This document shows, one piece after another, positions 16,636 through 25,914 of a stretch of 64,000 nt of DNA (within the stretch, counting starts at the first letter, position 1; each line of letters begins with the position of its first letter). This DNA is from Alectryocaccobium sp964389285 (GTDB lineage Bacteria > Bacillota > Clostridia > Lachnospirales > Lachnospiraceae). Below the pieces are notes generated by a model. That model saw only the letters and a program-made list of their open reading frames with translations. It searched no databases and was not told the origin of the DNA. The stretch is from assembly GCA_964389285.1 (NCBI GenBank), contig CAYMCZ010000002.1, positions 62,001 to 126,000 of the forward strand, given 5' to 3'. A program made the position numbers and the translations under genes.

Positions 16636-18455
16636 CAAAGAATGAGCTGAAAAAGAAAATCATCCTGCATATCCCTTATGTGGCGGCAGGATTGCTGGCA
16701 ACGAATTTTGGGGAAGCATGGAGGCTTGCCGAAGGGGCTAACGCATCGGAGAAAACGCTGTCTCTGATCTCTACCTTGGGGGTAGCCTTCAGCAATCCCC
16801 TCCCCAGCCTGCATCCGCTTGATCTGGTGATCGGTATCATCGTCGGCGCGGTTCTCCGTTTTGCAGTCTATATGAAAGGCGAGAACGCCAAGAAATACCG
16901 GCACAACACGGAATACGGCTCTGCACGCTGGGGAACGCATAAAGATATCGAGCCTTTTGAAGACCCGGTGTTCCAGAACAACGTGATCCTGACCCGGACG
17001 GAATGGCTGATGATGAGCAACCGTCCGAAAAATCCGGCGAATGCCCGGAACAAGAACGTGCTGATCGTAGGCGGCAGCGGCTCCGGTAAGACAAGGTTTT
17101 GGCTGAAACCAAACCTGCTTCAAATGCATAGTTCCTACGTGATAACCGATCCGAAAGCCCAGGTGCTCAGCGAATGCGGAAAAGCATTGCAGCGCGGCGC
17201 TCCGAAGCTGGATACAAAGGGAAATCCGGTTAAGGACAAAAACGGGAAGATCGTCTATGAGCCGTATGAAATCCGCGTGTTCAACACGATCAATTTTGGC
17301 AAGTCACAGCATTATAATCCCTTTGCCTATATCCACAGCGAAAAGGACATCCTGAAGCTCGTCACTGCTCTGATTGCCAATACCAAGGGCGACGGGAAAG
17401 CCGGTGATGAATTCTGGACGAAAGCGGAAACGCTGCTCTATACCGCGCTGATCGGCTATATCCACTATGAAGCGCCGGAGAATGAACAGAACTTCGCAAC
17501 GCTCCTGGAAATGCTGAACAGCATGGACGTGCGCGAGGACGATGAGGACTATCAGAATCCCGTCGATATGATGTTTGAGGCGCTGCGGAAAAAGAATCCA
17601 AACCACTTTGCGGTACGGCAATTCGTTAAGTTCAAGATGGCAGCCGGCAAAACCCTGAAATCCATACTTGTGAGCTGCGGCGCACGCCTTGCTCCCTTCG
17701 ATATTCAGGAAGTCCGGGACATCACGATGTACGACGAACTGGAACTGGACAAGCTGGGAGACCGGAAAACGGCGCTGTTTCTGCTGATGTCCGACACTGA
17801 TTCCACCTTCAACTTTTTAATCAGCATGATCTACACGCAGCTGTTTAACCTGCTGTGTGAAAAAGCGGATGACGTGTACGGCGGCAGGCTCCCGGTGCAT
17901 GTGCGCTGTCTGATCGACGAGTGCGCGAACATTGGCCAGATTCCGAACCTGGAAAAGCTGGTGGCGACGATACGAAGCCGGGAAATCAGCGCCTGCCTTG
18001 TCCTTCAGGCAAAGTCACAGCTGAAAGCAATCTATAAGGACAACGCTGATACCATCGTAGGCAATATGGATTCCCAGATTTTCCTCGGTGGCAGCGAGCC
18101 GACGACGCTTAAGGATCTGAATCAGGCGCTTGGGAAAGAGACCATCGACACCTACAACACCGGCGAGAACCGGGGACGGGAGCAAAGCCATTCCCTGAAC
18201 TATCAGAAACTTGGTCACGATCTATTGTCCGTTGACGAGCTGGCGGTGCTTGACGGCAGCAAGTGCATCTTGCAGCTGCGCGGCGTCCGTCCGTTCCTCT
18301 CGGAGAAATACGATCTGACGAAGCACCCGAACTATTTCCTGACTTCCGATGCGGACAAGAAGAACGCTTTTGATATCGAAAAGTTCCTGTCCCGGAAGCT
18401 GACGCTCCGTGCGGATGACCGCTATATCGTGGTCACGCCGGACGAGACGATCTGA
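16632..18455 (+). CDS. VirD4/TraG-type conjugative coupling ATPase
   Basis: 607 residues. Two N-terminal membrane segments (about 12-30 and 58-75) precede Walker A VGGSGSGKTRF (about 146-156). The DEC Walker B, LIDECANIGQIPNLEKL (about 425-441), and the RSREISACLVLQ block that follows are typical of VirD4/TcpA-like motor proteins. It starts with GTG overlapping the stop of the PcfB gene. It links the relaxase-DNA complex at the membrane to the channel formed by the VirB4/VirB6-like proteins downstream. Confidence 0.92.
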   Translation: MTKNELKKKIILHIPYVAAGLLATNFGEAWRLAEGANASEKTLSLISTLGVAFSNPLPSLHPLDLVIGIIVGAVLRFAVYMKGENAKKYRHNTEYGSARWGTHKDIEPFEDPVFQNNVILTRTEWLMMSNRPKNPANARNKNVLIVGGSGSGKTRFWLKPNLLQMHSSYVITDPKAQVLSECGKALQRGAPKLDTKGNPVKDKNGKIVYEPYEIRVFNTINFGKSQHYNPFAYIHSEKDILKLVTALIANTKGDGKAGDEFWTKAETLLYTALIGYIHYEAPENEQNFATLLEMLNSMDVREDDEDYQNPVDMMFEALRKKNPNHFAVRQFVKFKMAAGKTLKSILVSCGARLAPFDIQEVRDITMYDELELDKLGDRKTALFLLMSDTDSTFNFLISMIYTQLFNLLCEKADDVYGGRLPVHVRCLIDECANIGQIPNLEKLVATIRSREISACLVLQAKSQLKAIYKDNADTIVGNMDSQIFLGGSEPTTLKDLNQALGKETIDTYNTGENRGREQSHSLNYQKLGHDLLSVDELAVLDGSKCILQLRGVRPFLSEKYDLTKHPNYFLTSDADKKNAFDIEKFLSRKLTLRADDRYIVVTPDETI

Positions 18456-18480
18456 CAACTGAATATCGGATGATGATGAC

Positions 18481-18511
18481 AGCCCTCTGTGTGAAAACAG
18501 GGGGCTTTCTT
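18481..18511 (+). terminator. terminator after the coupling-protein gene
   Basis: AGCCCTCTG (18,481-18,489) pairs with CAGGGGGCT (18,498-18,506), with one wobble, and T-rich sequence follows. It stands directly ahead of a strong AAAGGAGG site and a 13-codon frame (18,532-18,573). Confidence 0.7.
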
Positions 18512-18531
18512 CATACCCAAAGGAGGCGGAT

Positions 18532-18573
18532 ATGGATTCCACAAGTTACAGGGCCAGGGCTCCCGACGGATAA
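18532..18573 (+). other. possible 13-residue leader peptide
   Basis: ATG with AAAGGAGG at 18,519-18,526 opens the frame MDSTSYRARAPDG and then a stop. The ribosome binding site is among the best in the region but has no longer gene behind it. It could be a leader peptide for the structured region before maff2, or a relic. Confidence 0.35.
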
Positions 18574-18643
18574 GCCCACAGCTCAGACGGCACAGCCGAT
18601 GCACCACGATCACAGCAGCTGCATTCAACAATAAGAAAAGAAT

Positions 18644-18723
18644 GGAGGAAAGAAACCCAGGGACGCCGGAGACGGCGGCAGCTGCTGGCAGAAACAATAT
18701 CCCTTTGGGTTTCGCAAATCAAT
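18644..18723 (+). promoter_or_regulatory. structured leader placing a distant ribosome binding site near the maff2 start
   Basis: There is no Shine-Dalgarno sequence close to the ATG at 18,724. GGAGG lies at 18,644-18,648. Between them GAAACCCAGGGA (18,652-18,663) pairs with TCCCTTTGGGTTTC (18,700-18,713) with a 2-nt bulge, and GCCG-gaga-CGGC forms an inner hairpin. When folded, GGAGG would be about 13 nt from the start codon. Confidence 0.5.
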
Positions 18724-18936
18724 ATGGCATTTTTCAACAGCGCAGTAGGTGTTCTTCAGACACTCGTTATCGCCCTTGGGGCAGGCCTCGGAATCTGGGG
18801 CGCGATCAACCTTCTGGAAGGTTACGGCAACGACAATCCCGGCGCGAAGTCGCAGGGCATGAAGCAGCTTATGGCAGGAGGCGGCGTTGCCCTGATCGGC
18901 ACTACGCTCGTACCGCTGCTTGCCGGTCTCTTCTGA
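18724..18936 (+). CDS. Maff2-family small membrane protein of the transfer channel
   Basis: 70 residues, two membrane helices (about 8-30 and 45-68) joined by LEGYGNDNPGAKSQGMKQLM, the hallmark of the Maff2/VirB2-TrbC-like small proteins of Tn1549-type elements. It is the likely small channel or pilin-like subunit and needs high expression. The gene is followed by the VirB6-like gene 23 bp later. The start codon lacks a near ribosome binding site; see the leader entry at 18,644. Confidence 0.85.
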   Translation: MAFFNSAVGVLQTLVIALGAGLGIWGAINLLEGYGNDNPGAKSQGMKQLMAGGGVALIGTTLVPLLAGLF

Positions 18937-18959
18937 TTTTCACGGAGGGAAACCGCTAA

Positions 18960-19826
18960 ATGGACACAATATTTCAGGCAATCACAGATTGGCTGAAAGA
19001 AATGCTCGTTAGCGGTATCATGGACAGCCTTTCCGGGATGTTCGACGCCGTGAACCAGCAGGTCGCAGACGTGGCATCTCAGGTCGGAACATCCCCGGCA
19101 GGTTTCTCGCCGGGGGTGTTTTCCATGATACGGAATGTATCGGAATCTGTGATCATCCCCATCGCAGGGCTGATTCTGACATTCATAGCCTGCTATGAGC
19201 TGATTCAGCTAATCATTGATCACAACAACTTGGCAAACTTTGAGACATGGATTTTCTTCAAGTGGATCTTCAAGACCTTTGTTGCCGTAATGCTGATCAC
19301 GAACACCTTCAACATCACAATGGCGGTATTCGACGTGGCGCAGCATGTCATCAACAGCGCCGGAGGAATCATCGGGGGAAGCACTGCCGTAGATGCTTCA
19401 GCCCTTGCCGGTATGCAGGACACGCTGGAAGCTATGGAAATCGGGCCACTGATTGGTGTCTACATGGAAGTGCTGATCCTTGGCATCGGCATGAAGATCA
19501 TGTCTCTCATCGTTTTCATCATCGTATACGGACGAATGATCGAGATTTACCTCATGACCAGCCTTGCGCCGATCCCGTTCTCCACGTTCGGTAACCGGGA
19601 ACAGAGCCAGATCGGACAAAACTATCTCCGGTCACTGTTCGCGCTGGGCTTCCAGGGGTTCCTCATCATGATCTGCGTTGGCATCTATGCCGTGCTGATT
19701 CAGAGCGTTTCATTCTCGACCGATATCGTAGCTTCCCTCTGGGGGATCATGGGCTACACGGTTCTTCTGTGCTTCACGCTCTTTAAGACCGGAACACTCG
19801 CAAAATCAGTATTCAACGCGCATTAA
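18960..19826 (+). CDS. VirB6/TrbL-like polytopic membrane protein of the conjugation channel
   Basis: 288 residues. A short soluble N-terminus with an amphipathic helix (about 1-50) is followed by about five or six membrane segments from residue 60 to 285. GRMIEIYLMTSLAPIPFSTFGNREQSQIGQNY (about 191-222) is characteristic of the family in Firmicute ICEs. It should form the inner-membrane part of the type IV secretion channel. GGAGGG stands before the ATG. Confidence 0.82.
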   Translation: MDTIFQAITDWLKEMLVSGIMDSLSGMFDAVNQQVADVASQVGTSPAGFSPGVFSMIRNVSESVIIPIAGLILTFIACYELIQLIIDHNNLANFETWIFFKWIFKTFVAVMLITNTFNITMAVFDVAQHVINSAGGIIGGSTAVDASALAGMQDTLEAMEIGPLIGVYMEVLILGIGMKIMSLIVFIIVYGRMIEIYLMTSLAPIPFSTFGNREQSQIGQNYLRSLFALGFQGFLIMICVGIYAVLIQSVSFSTDIVASLWGIMGYTVLLCFTLFKTGTLAKSVFNAH

Positions 19827-19835
19827 GGAGGCACT

Positions 19836-20309
19836 ATGGCAGCGTATATATCCGTTCCCAGAGACCTGGGAAAAGTCAAAACAAAAGTATTTTTCAACCT
19901 GACCAAGAGGCAGCTGATCTGTTTTTCCATTGCTGCTGCGGTTGGCGTCCCGCTGTTTTTCCTCGTGAAGAAAAGCGGAAATGTGAGTCTGGCGGCTCTC
20001 ACGATGATCGGTGTAATGATGCCGTTTTTCTTTTTCGCCATGTTTGAGAAAGACGGTCTGCCCCTGGAGGTCATCCTGGATCATTTCATCGAAGCGAAAT
20101 TCCGCTGGCCAAAAGAAAGGCCGTACTGCACCGATAACTATTACACGGCTCTGATACGCCAGTATCAGGCAGAAAAGGCGGTAGAGAGAATTGTTTTCCA
20201 TTCCGAGAAAAAAGCCAAAGGAAAACGTCCGGCTGGAACTGCCAAAGTCGCTCAGCAAAAAGGAGCGAAAGCAGGTAGAGCGGATCATCGCGGACGCAAA
20301 GAAAAATGA
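19836..20309 (+). CDS. PrgI-family membrane protein
   Basis: 157 residues. It begins AYISVPRDLGKVKTKVFFNLTKRQLICF, the PrgI signature, then two membrane helices (about 28-45 and 50-68), and a basic Lys/Arg/Ala-rich tail (about 120-157). PrgI is the VirB3-like partner of the VirB4 ATPase in Gram-positive conjugation. Its 3' end overlaps the VirB4 gene by 119 bp, an arrangement that couples the two. AAGGAGG precedes the ATG. Confidence 0.85.
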   Translation: MAAYISVPRDLGKVKTKVFFNLTKRQLICFSIAAAVGVPLFFLVKKSGNVSLAALTMIGVMMPFFFFAMFEKDGLPLEVILDHFIEAKFRWPKERPYCTDNYYTALIRQYQAEKAVERIVFHSEKKAKGKRPAGTAKVAQQKGAKAGRADHRGRKEK

Positions 20310-22629
20310 TGGCGTTCCGCGCACGGCACAGCAGTCGATCCCGTTCCAGAGGATGTTCCAGGATGGCATTTGCCGAACCGGCAGCAACTACTACACCAAG
20401 ACGATCCAGTTTCAGGACATCAATTATCAGCTTGCCCAGCAGGAGGATAAGACGGCCATTTTCGATGAATGGTGCGGATTCCTGAACTTCTTTGACAGCT
20501 CCGTTCACTTTGAGCTGTCCTTCATGAATCTCAGCACGGATGCGGCTGACTTTGAAAAGAATATCCGTATCCCGTTGAAAAACGACGGTTTCAATGATGT
20601 CCGTGAGGAATACAGCAAAATGCTGCGGACTCAGCTTTCGCAGGGCAACAACGGTCTGACCAAGACAAAGTATCTGACCTTCGGCATTGAGGCGGATTCC
20701 ATGAAGCAGGCAAAGCCGCGGCTGATCCATATCCAGACCGATTTGCTGAACAATTTCAGACGGCTGGGCGTGGTGACGAAGGTTCTGACAGGCAAGGAAC
20801 GCCTGAAGCTGATGCACGACATGTTCCATCTGGGAGATAAGGACCGCTTCTATTTTGAATGGAAGTGGCTGGCGGAATCCGGGCTGTCCGTAAAGGACTT
20901 CATCGCGCCGACTTCCTTCTCCTTCCCTGGCGGGCGGACGTTCCGCATGGGCAACCTGTACGGGGCTATGAGTTATCTCGCGATCACGGCATCCGATCTT
21001 TCCGACCAGCTTCTGAAAGACTTGCTGGATATGGAATCGAGCCAGATCGTGACAATGCATATCCGTTCCCTGGATCAGAACAAGGCGATCAAGGAAGTAA
21101 AGCACACGATCACGGAGCTGGACCGTTCCAAGATCGAGGAGCAGAAAAAGGCTGTCCGCGCCGGTTACGACATGGATATCATCCCGTCTGACCTGGCTAC
21201 CTACGGCAGCGATGCGAAAGACCTGTTGAAAGAGCTCCAGAGCCAGAACGAGCGCATGTTCATGGTGACTTTCCTCATCATGAATACCGGGGCGACGAAG
21301 CAGGAACTGGACAACAACATCTTCCAGGCATCCAGCATTGCGCAGAAGCACAGCTGCAACCTGCGCCGTCTGGATTTCCAGCAGGAACAGGGCCTTATGA
21401 GCAGCCTGCCGTTGGCACAGAACCTGATCGAGATCGAACGCGGCCTGACCACCAGCAGCACGGCGATTTTCGTCCCGTTCACGACACAGGAGCTGTTCCA
21501 GACCGGGAAGGAAGCCCTGTATTACGGGCTGAACGCTCTGTCCAACAACCTGATCATGGTTGACCGGAAGCTTTTGAAAAACCCGAACGGCCTGATTCTC
21601 GGCACGCCGGGTTCCGGTAAGTCTTTCAGCGCCAAAAGGGAGATCGCCAATGCCTTCCTGGTGACGGACGACGATATCATCATTTCCGATCCGGAGGCAG
21701 AGTATTCCCCGCTGGTGGAACGTCTGGGCGGACAGGTGATCCGCGTCAGCCCGACCAGCACGCAGTATATCAATCCGATGGATATCAATATGAACTATTC
21801 CGAGGAGGATAACCCGATTGCGCTCAAAGCTGATTTTATCCTTTCGCTCTGCGAACTGGTCGTAGGCGGAAAGGAAGGCTTGCAGCCGATTGAAAAAACG
21901 GTTATCGACCGCTGTGTGCATCAGGTTTATCAGTCGTATTTCAATGATCCGAGACCGGACAACATGCCGGTTCTGGAAGACCTGTACGATGAGCTGATGA
22001 AACAGGATGAAAAGGAAGCACACCATGTGGCGACTGCCCTTGAAATCTATGTCAAAGGCTCCCTGAATCTCTTTAATCACCGCACCAACGTGGACATTGA
22101 TAACCGTCTGGTCTGCTATGACATCAAGGAGCTGGGCAAACAGCTGAAAAAGATCGGGATGCTGATTGTTCAGGATCAGGTCTGGGGCCGTGTGACCGCC
22201 AACCGTGAGGAAGGTAAATCCACCCGTTACTACATGGATGAGATGCACCTGCTTCTGAAGGAGGAACAGACGGCGGCGTATTCCGTAGAGATCTGGAAGC
22301 GCTTCCGTAAGTGGGGCGGCATTCCGACCGGTATTACGCAGAACGTCAAAGACCTGCTGGCGAGCCGTGAAGTCGAGAACATCTTTGAGAATTCGGACTT
22401 CATTTATATGCTCAACCAGGCCGTGGGCGACCGCGCGATTCTGGCCAAGCAGCTGAATATTTCCCAGCACCAGCTTTCCTACGTCACGCATTCCGGCGAA
22501 GGCGAAGGGCTGCTGTTCTACGGGAATGTGATCCTGCCGTTTGTGGACAGGTTCCCGACCGATCTTGAGCTGTATCGTATCATGACGACTAAGCCCGGTG
22601 ATGTCGCGGAAGCAAGGGAGGCTGGCTGA
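20191..22629 (+). CDS. VirB4-type conjugation ATPase
   Basis: 812 residues from a TTG start. The N-terminal half carries QQSIPFQRMFQDGI and the helical region typical of VirB4/TraE; Walker A is GTPGSGKSFSAKRE (about 471-484), and Walker B is YYMDEMHLLL (about 679-688). The C-terminus has GIPTGITQNVKDLL and LNQAVGDRAILAKQL. It powers assembly of the channel and substrate transfer at the membrane. The TTG start is the least secure part, because the frame is open earlier and the ribosome site is weak; translation may be re-initiated from prgI. Confidence 0.92.
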   Translation: MFSIPRKKPKENVRLELPKSLSKKERKQVERIIADAKKNDGVPRTAQQSIPFQRMFQDGICRTGSNYYTKTIQFQDINYQLAQQEDKTAIFDEWCGFLNFFDSSVHFELSFMNLSTDAADFEKNIRIPLKNDGFNDVREEYSKMLRTQLSQGNNGLTKTKYLTFGIEADSMKQAKPRLIHIQTDLLNNFRRLGVVTKVLTGKERLKLMHDMFHLGDKDRFYFEWKWLAESGLSVKDFIAPTSFSFPGGRTFRMGNLYGAMSYLAITASDLSDQLLKDLLDMESSQIVTMHIRSLDQNKAIKEVKHTITELDRSKIEEQKKAVRAGYDMDIIPSDLATYGSDAKDLLKELQSQNERMFMVTFLIMNTGATKQELDNNIFQASSIAQKHSCNLRRLDFQQEQGLMSSLPLAQNLIEIERGLTTSSTAIFVPFTTQELFQTGKEALYYGLNALSNNLIMVDRKLLKNPNGLILGTPGSGKSFSAKREIANAFLVTDDDIIISDPEAEYSPLVERLGGQVIRVSPTSTQYINPMDINMNYSEEDNPIALKADFILSLCELVVGGKEGLQPIEKTVIDRCVHQVYQSYFNDPRPDNMPVLEDLYDELMKQDEKEAHHVATALEIYVKGSLNLFNHRTNVDIDNRLVCYDIKELGKQLKKIGMLIVQDQVWGRVTANREEGKSTRYYMDEMHLLLKEEQTAAYSVEIWKRFRKWGGIPTGITQNVKDLLASREVENIFENSDFIYMLNQAVGDRAILAKQLNISQHQLSYVTHSGEGEGLLFYGNVILPFVDRFPTDLELYRIMTTKPGDVAEAREAG

Positions 22630-24401
22630 TGGCAAAGAAAATGAATTTCCGCAATGACATGCGGGAAGCGAAAACCGCAAAAGACAGCGTGGAAGAAGCC
22701 GAACGCCTGCCCACGGAAAAAGGTTATACCCGGACAAAGCGTAAGCTGAAAGGCACAAAGCCGAATGAGCAGACACTGCGGCACGGGAAGAAGCCGATTG
22801 AAAAGCCGAAACAGTCCGGGAAGCTGAAATCCGCGCTTGTCTCGCAGCAGCTGCATGAGCGGCTGGAACAGGCAGACCAGGACAACAATATCGGCGTGGA
22901 GGCAGTCAATCGCGGAACACAGACGGCGGAAGCCGGTGCAGCCGTTGCCAGAGATACTGTCGGCAAGGTGCGTAAGTACGGGGAAAAGCTCCATGCTCGG
23001 GCAGTAAAGCCGGAAGTCAGTGCCGAAAAGGAAACGCTGCGGCATGTGCAGGAAGAAAACGTGGAAGGTGTCAAGACTACTACTTCTGCTCGGACGGCGA
23101 AAGCCGGGGAAACTGCCGGAAAAGCAGCCAAAGGAGCCGAAAAGTCCAATGCTTTCTCACGCTTCATGCAGAGGCGTAACATCAAACAGGAATACGCGGC
23201 AGCGAAGACTGGAAGGAATGTCGGCAATGCGGCATCTCACGGTCTCGCTGTCACACCGACTTTGAAGGAGCGAGTGAGTAAGGTCTTTGCAAAGGCAGGA
23301 GGATTTGTGAAAAGCCATGCCGGAGGCATTGCCATCGGCGGGATCTTCATTTTTCTGCTGGTGTTCATCTTTACGCAGATGTCTTCCTGCTCGTCGATGA
23401 TCGGCGGCTCCGGAGGGACGCTGCTGGGAAGCTCTTATACGGCAGAGGACGAGGATATCCGGGGTGCCAACAGCGACTATACCGCTATGGAGGATGCGCT
23501 GCGGAGCCAGATCAACAACATCGAATCCACGCATCCCGGCTATGACGAGTACCGCTACAACCTGGATGAGATCAACCACAATCCTTACGTTCTGACTTCT
23601 TACCTGACGGTTATGTATGAGGACTATACGCGGGCGGAAGTACAGACGGCGTTGCAGACTCTCTTTGACAAGCAATACGAGCTGACGCTTGAGGAAGAGG
23701 TCGAGACAAGGTATCGCACGGAAACCCGCACAGGGACAACGACGTACACAGACCCGGAGACCGGCGAGACAACCGAGGAAGAATATGAGTATGACGTTGA
23801 AGTTCCCTATGACTACTACATCCTGAATATCACGCTGAAGAACAAGACGCTGGAAGCGGCGGTCTTCTCAGTCGGGATGGATGATGACCAGAGGGAACGC
23901 TACAATATCCTGCTTTCCACCTACGGGAATAGGCCATATCTCTTTGAGGGCGATATCTACGCCAATGTCACGCCGAGCAGCGATTATCTGCACTATGACA
24001 TACCGGGCGAAGCCCTGAGTGATGTCCGGTTTGCGCGGATGATCCAGGAGGCAGAGAAATATCTGGGGTATCCGTATGTATGGGGCGGTTCTTCCCCGTC
24101 CACGAGCTTTGACTGTTCCGGCTTTGTCTGCTGGGTAATCAACCACTGCGGCAACGGATGGAACTATGGCAGAACGACGGCGGAGGGACTGCGGCAGCAG
24201 CTTTCCATCATACCGGCAAGCGAGGCGAAACCCGGAGATATCATTTTCTTCCAGGGTACGTACAACACATCCGGCGCAAGCCATGTCGCGATCTATGTGG
24301 GCAACAATATGATGATCCACTGCGGAAATCCAATCCAGTACGCATCTATTGACACAGCTTACTGGCGGCAGCATTTCTACTGCTTCGGGAGATTACCGTA
24401 A
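22629..24401 (+). CDS. conjugation-associated NlpC/P60 cell-wall hydrolase
   Basis: 590 residues. A Lys/Glu-rich cytoplasmic N-terminus (1-220) precedes one membrane helix (about 232-252). The extracellular region ends in an NlpC/P60 domain (about 475-590) with the catalytic Cys in FDCSGFVCWV and His in SHVAIYVGNNMMIHC. It should open peptidoglycan for the transfer channel. The ATG overlaps the virB4 stop. Many relatives carry a second lytic domain, which is not evident here. Confidence 0.88.
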   Translation: MAKKMNFRNDMREAKTAKDSVEEAERLPTEKGYTRTKRKLKGTKPNEQTLRHGKKPIEKPKQSGKLKSALVSQQLHERLEQADQDNNIGVEAVNRGTQTAEAGAAVARDTVGKVRKYGEKLHARAVKPEVSAEKETLRHVQEENVEGVKTTTSARTAKAGETAGKAAKGAEKSNAFSRFMQRRNIKQEYAAAKTGRNVGNAASHGLAVTPTLKERVSKVFAKAGGFVKSHAGGIAIGGIFIFLLVFIFTQMSSCSSMIGGSGGTLLGSSYTAEDEDIRGANSDYTAMEDALRSQINNIESTHPGYDEYRYNLDEINHNPYVLTSYLTVMYEDYTRAEVQTALQTLFDKQYELTLEEEVETRYRTETRTGTTTYTDPETGETTEEEYEYDVEVPYDYYILNITLKNKTLEAAVFSVGMDDDQRERYNILLSTYGNRPYLFEGDIYANVTPSSDYLHYDIPGEALSDVRFARMIQEAEKYLGYPYVWGGSSPSTSFDCSGFVCWVINHCGNGWNYGRTTAEGLRQQLSIIPASEAKPGDIIFFQGTYNTSGASHVAIYVGNNMMIHCGNPIQYASIDTAYWRQHFYCFGRLP

Positions 24402-24417
24402 GAATACAGGAGGGCTT

Positions 24418-24675
24418 ATGACAAGGAAAAGAAAACGCCTTGAAGAGGAGCTGAAAAAGCTTCTTGAAAAGCAGGAAGAGGTAGCAGCAAGAATCCGGGA
24501 AACACAGGATCAGATCACTGAAGAGACCAATACGGAGATTCACGAAATGGTTCATAAGGCAAATATCACGCCTGAACAGCTGGCGGAAATCCTGACAGCC
24601 TTTAAGGGCGGTGCGAATCCCGGAAATATGAGTTATACCATGGCAGATGAGGAGGAAAAAGACCATGAGAATTAA
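24418..24675 (+). CDS. DUF4315-family small coiled-coil protein
   Basis: 85 residues. The first 45 are a charged coiled coil (RLEEELKKLLEKQEEVAARIRETQDQI). ANITPEQLAEILTAFKGG matches the C-terminal part of DUF4315. Such genes regularly sit between the NlpC/P60 and DUF4366 genes of Tn1549-like elements. AGGAGGGC lies before the ATG, and the end overlaps the next gene by 11 bp. Function unknown; a structural or regulatory helper of transfer is likely. Confidence 0.8.
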   Translation: MTRKRKRLEEELKKLLEKQEEVAARIRETQDQITEETNTEIHEMVHKANITPEQLAEILTAFKGGANPGNMSYTMADEEEKDHEN

Positions 24676-25780
24676 GAGTATCCTGGCCGCCCTGCTGGCG
24701 GTTGTGATCAGTGCCGGAGCGTTCTGCGTTCCGGCTTTTGCTTATACCGGGGAAGACAGCGAACCTACCGTGCAGGATGCCGTCCCGGTTTCTTCGGAAG
24801 ATACCGATACGGATGAACAGGAAGACGACGATCCTATAGTAACCTCGGAGGATGCCGAAGAGGCAGAAGGCAGCACGGTTCATATCCGCACCGAGAATGG
24901 AACCATTATCTTCTCCTTCGATGATGAAGAAGATGGAGAGGAAACAAGACAGATCGGTATCGTCACTACCAACGGCGGCAGGCTGAATGTCCGTTCCGGC
25001 GGCGGTATGGATTATGAAATTCTGGATCAGCTGCTTCCGGGCGAACAGGTGGAAGTGATCGAGGACGAAGGCGACTGGGTAAAGATCATCGTCCCGGAAA
25101 AGACGGGTTATGTCTATAAGGAGTATCTGCGGATCATTGAACAGAACCAGAGCGGAAGCACGGGCATTGATATCCCGGAGGAATACCTGACGTTGTTTTT
25201 GCAGATGCTTTCCGGACAGAGTTCTTCCGGCAGCCTGCCCCTGACACCGGACGGCAACCTGACGCTGGTGGACGATGTGGGAAGCCCGACCGGAGAAGGA
25301 AAACAGTTCATCACGATGGTGACGCGATCCGGCAATTACTTCTATCTCGTCATCGACAGAGACGAAAAAGGCAATGAAAACGTCCATTTCCTGAACCAGG
25401 TCGATGAAGCCGATCTTTTCTCCCTGATGGATGAGGATGCAGCGGCAGCAATGAAAGAACAGCTTGCCGCACAGGAATCAGAAAAGCAGCAGGAACAGCA
25501 GACCGTCACGCCTACAGAAACACCGGATACAGAAAAGGATAAAGAACAGGAACCGGAGCCGGAGCAGAAATCCAAGGCTCCCTATGTCCTCGGCCTGATC
25601 CTGTTGCTGGGCGTTTGCGGCGTGGGCGGCGCTTTCTTCTTCATGAAGAGTAAGAAGCAGCAGACAGCTGTTGCAGACAGCCCTGATCCTGATGCGGATT
25701 ACCGTGAGGATGACGACGGCTACGATATCCCGGAGGAAGCTGAAGACGAGGAGGATTATGACGAAAGCGAGGACGAGTAA
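24665..25780 (+). CDS. DUF4366 (CD1107-like) membrane protein with an inserted SH3-like domain
   Basis: 371 residues from the ATG at 24,665, which has GAGGAGG about 10 nt ahead. It has a signal peptide (1-26), an acidic stretch, an SH3b-like domain (about 95-157: RLNVRSGGGMDYEILDQLLPGEQVEVIEDEGDWVKI), the DUF4366 region (about 165-290), a Gln/Glu/Pro linker, one membrane helix (about 305-325), and an acidic cytoplasmic tail. It is an exported, membrane-anchored component of the transfer system. The SH3b insert probably binds peptidoglycan and makes the protein longer than plain DUF4366 proteins. Confidence 0.8.
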   Translation: MRIKSILAALLAVVISAGAFCVPAFAYTGEDSEPTVQDAVPVSSEDTDTDEQEDDDPIVTSEDAEEAEGSTVHIRTENGTIIFSFDDEEDGEETRQIGIVTTNGGRLNVRSGGGMDYEILDQLLPGEQVEVIEDEGDWVKIIVPEKTGYVYKEYLRIIEQNQSGSTGIDIPEEYLTLFLQMLSGQSSSGSLPLTPDGNLTLVDDVGSPTGEGKQFITMVTRSGNYFYLVIDRDEKGNENVHFLNQVDEADLFSLMDEDAAAAMKEQLAAQESEKQQEQQTVTPTETPDTEKDKEQEPEPEQKSKAPYVLGLILLLGVCGVGGAFFFMKSKKQQTAVADSPDPDADYREDDDGYDIPEEAEDEEDYDESEDE

Positions 25781-25914
25781 TGCCAGAAGTCATGACAATC
25801 GAAGAACTTCGTGAACTGATCCGGACACTGCCCGACGACGTGATTATCCGTGTGGAGTTCCTGAAGGAGGATGGGAATGGCAGAGAAAAAGCAGAGGCAG
25901 TACAAGCTCCATGA
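25780..25914 (+). CDS. small acidic protein (44 residues)
   Basis: The frame MPEVMTIEELRELIRTLPDDVIIRVEFLKE... starts within the TAATG overlap at the end of the DUF4366 gene and overlaps the RadC gene by 38 bp. The N-terminal half looks like a compact alpha/beta peptide. No family was recognised. The coupled start supports it being real. Confidence 0.5.
   Translation: MPEVMTIEELRELIRTLPDDVIIRVEFLKEDGNGREKAEAVQAP

Noticed and set aside
20086..22776. An 896-codon open frame on the minus strand opposite virB4
   Set aside because: It lies entirely over VirB4 and neighbours whose motifs are intact on the plus strand. The antisense product has no recognisable domain and results from codon bias.
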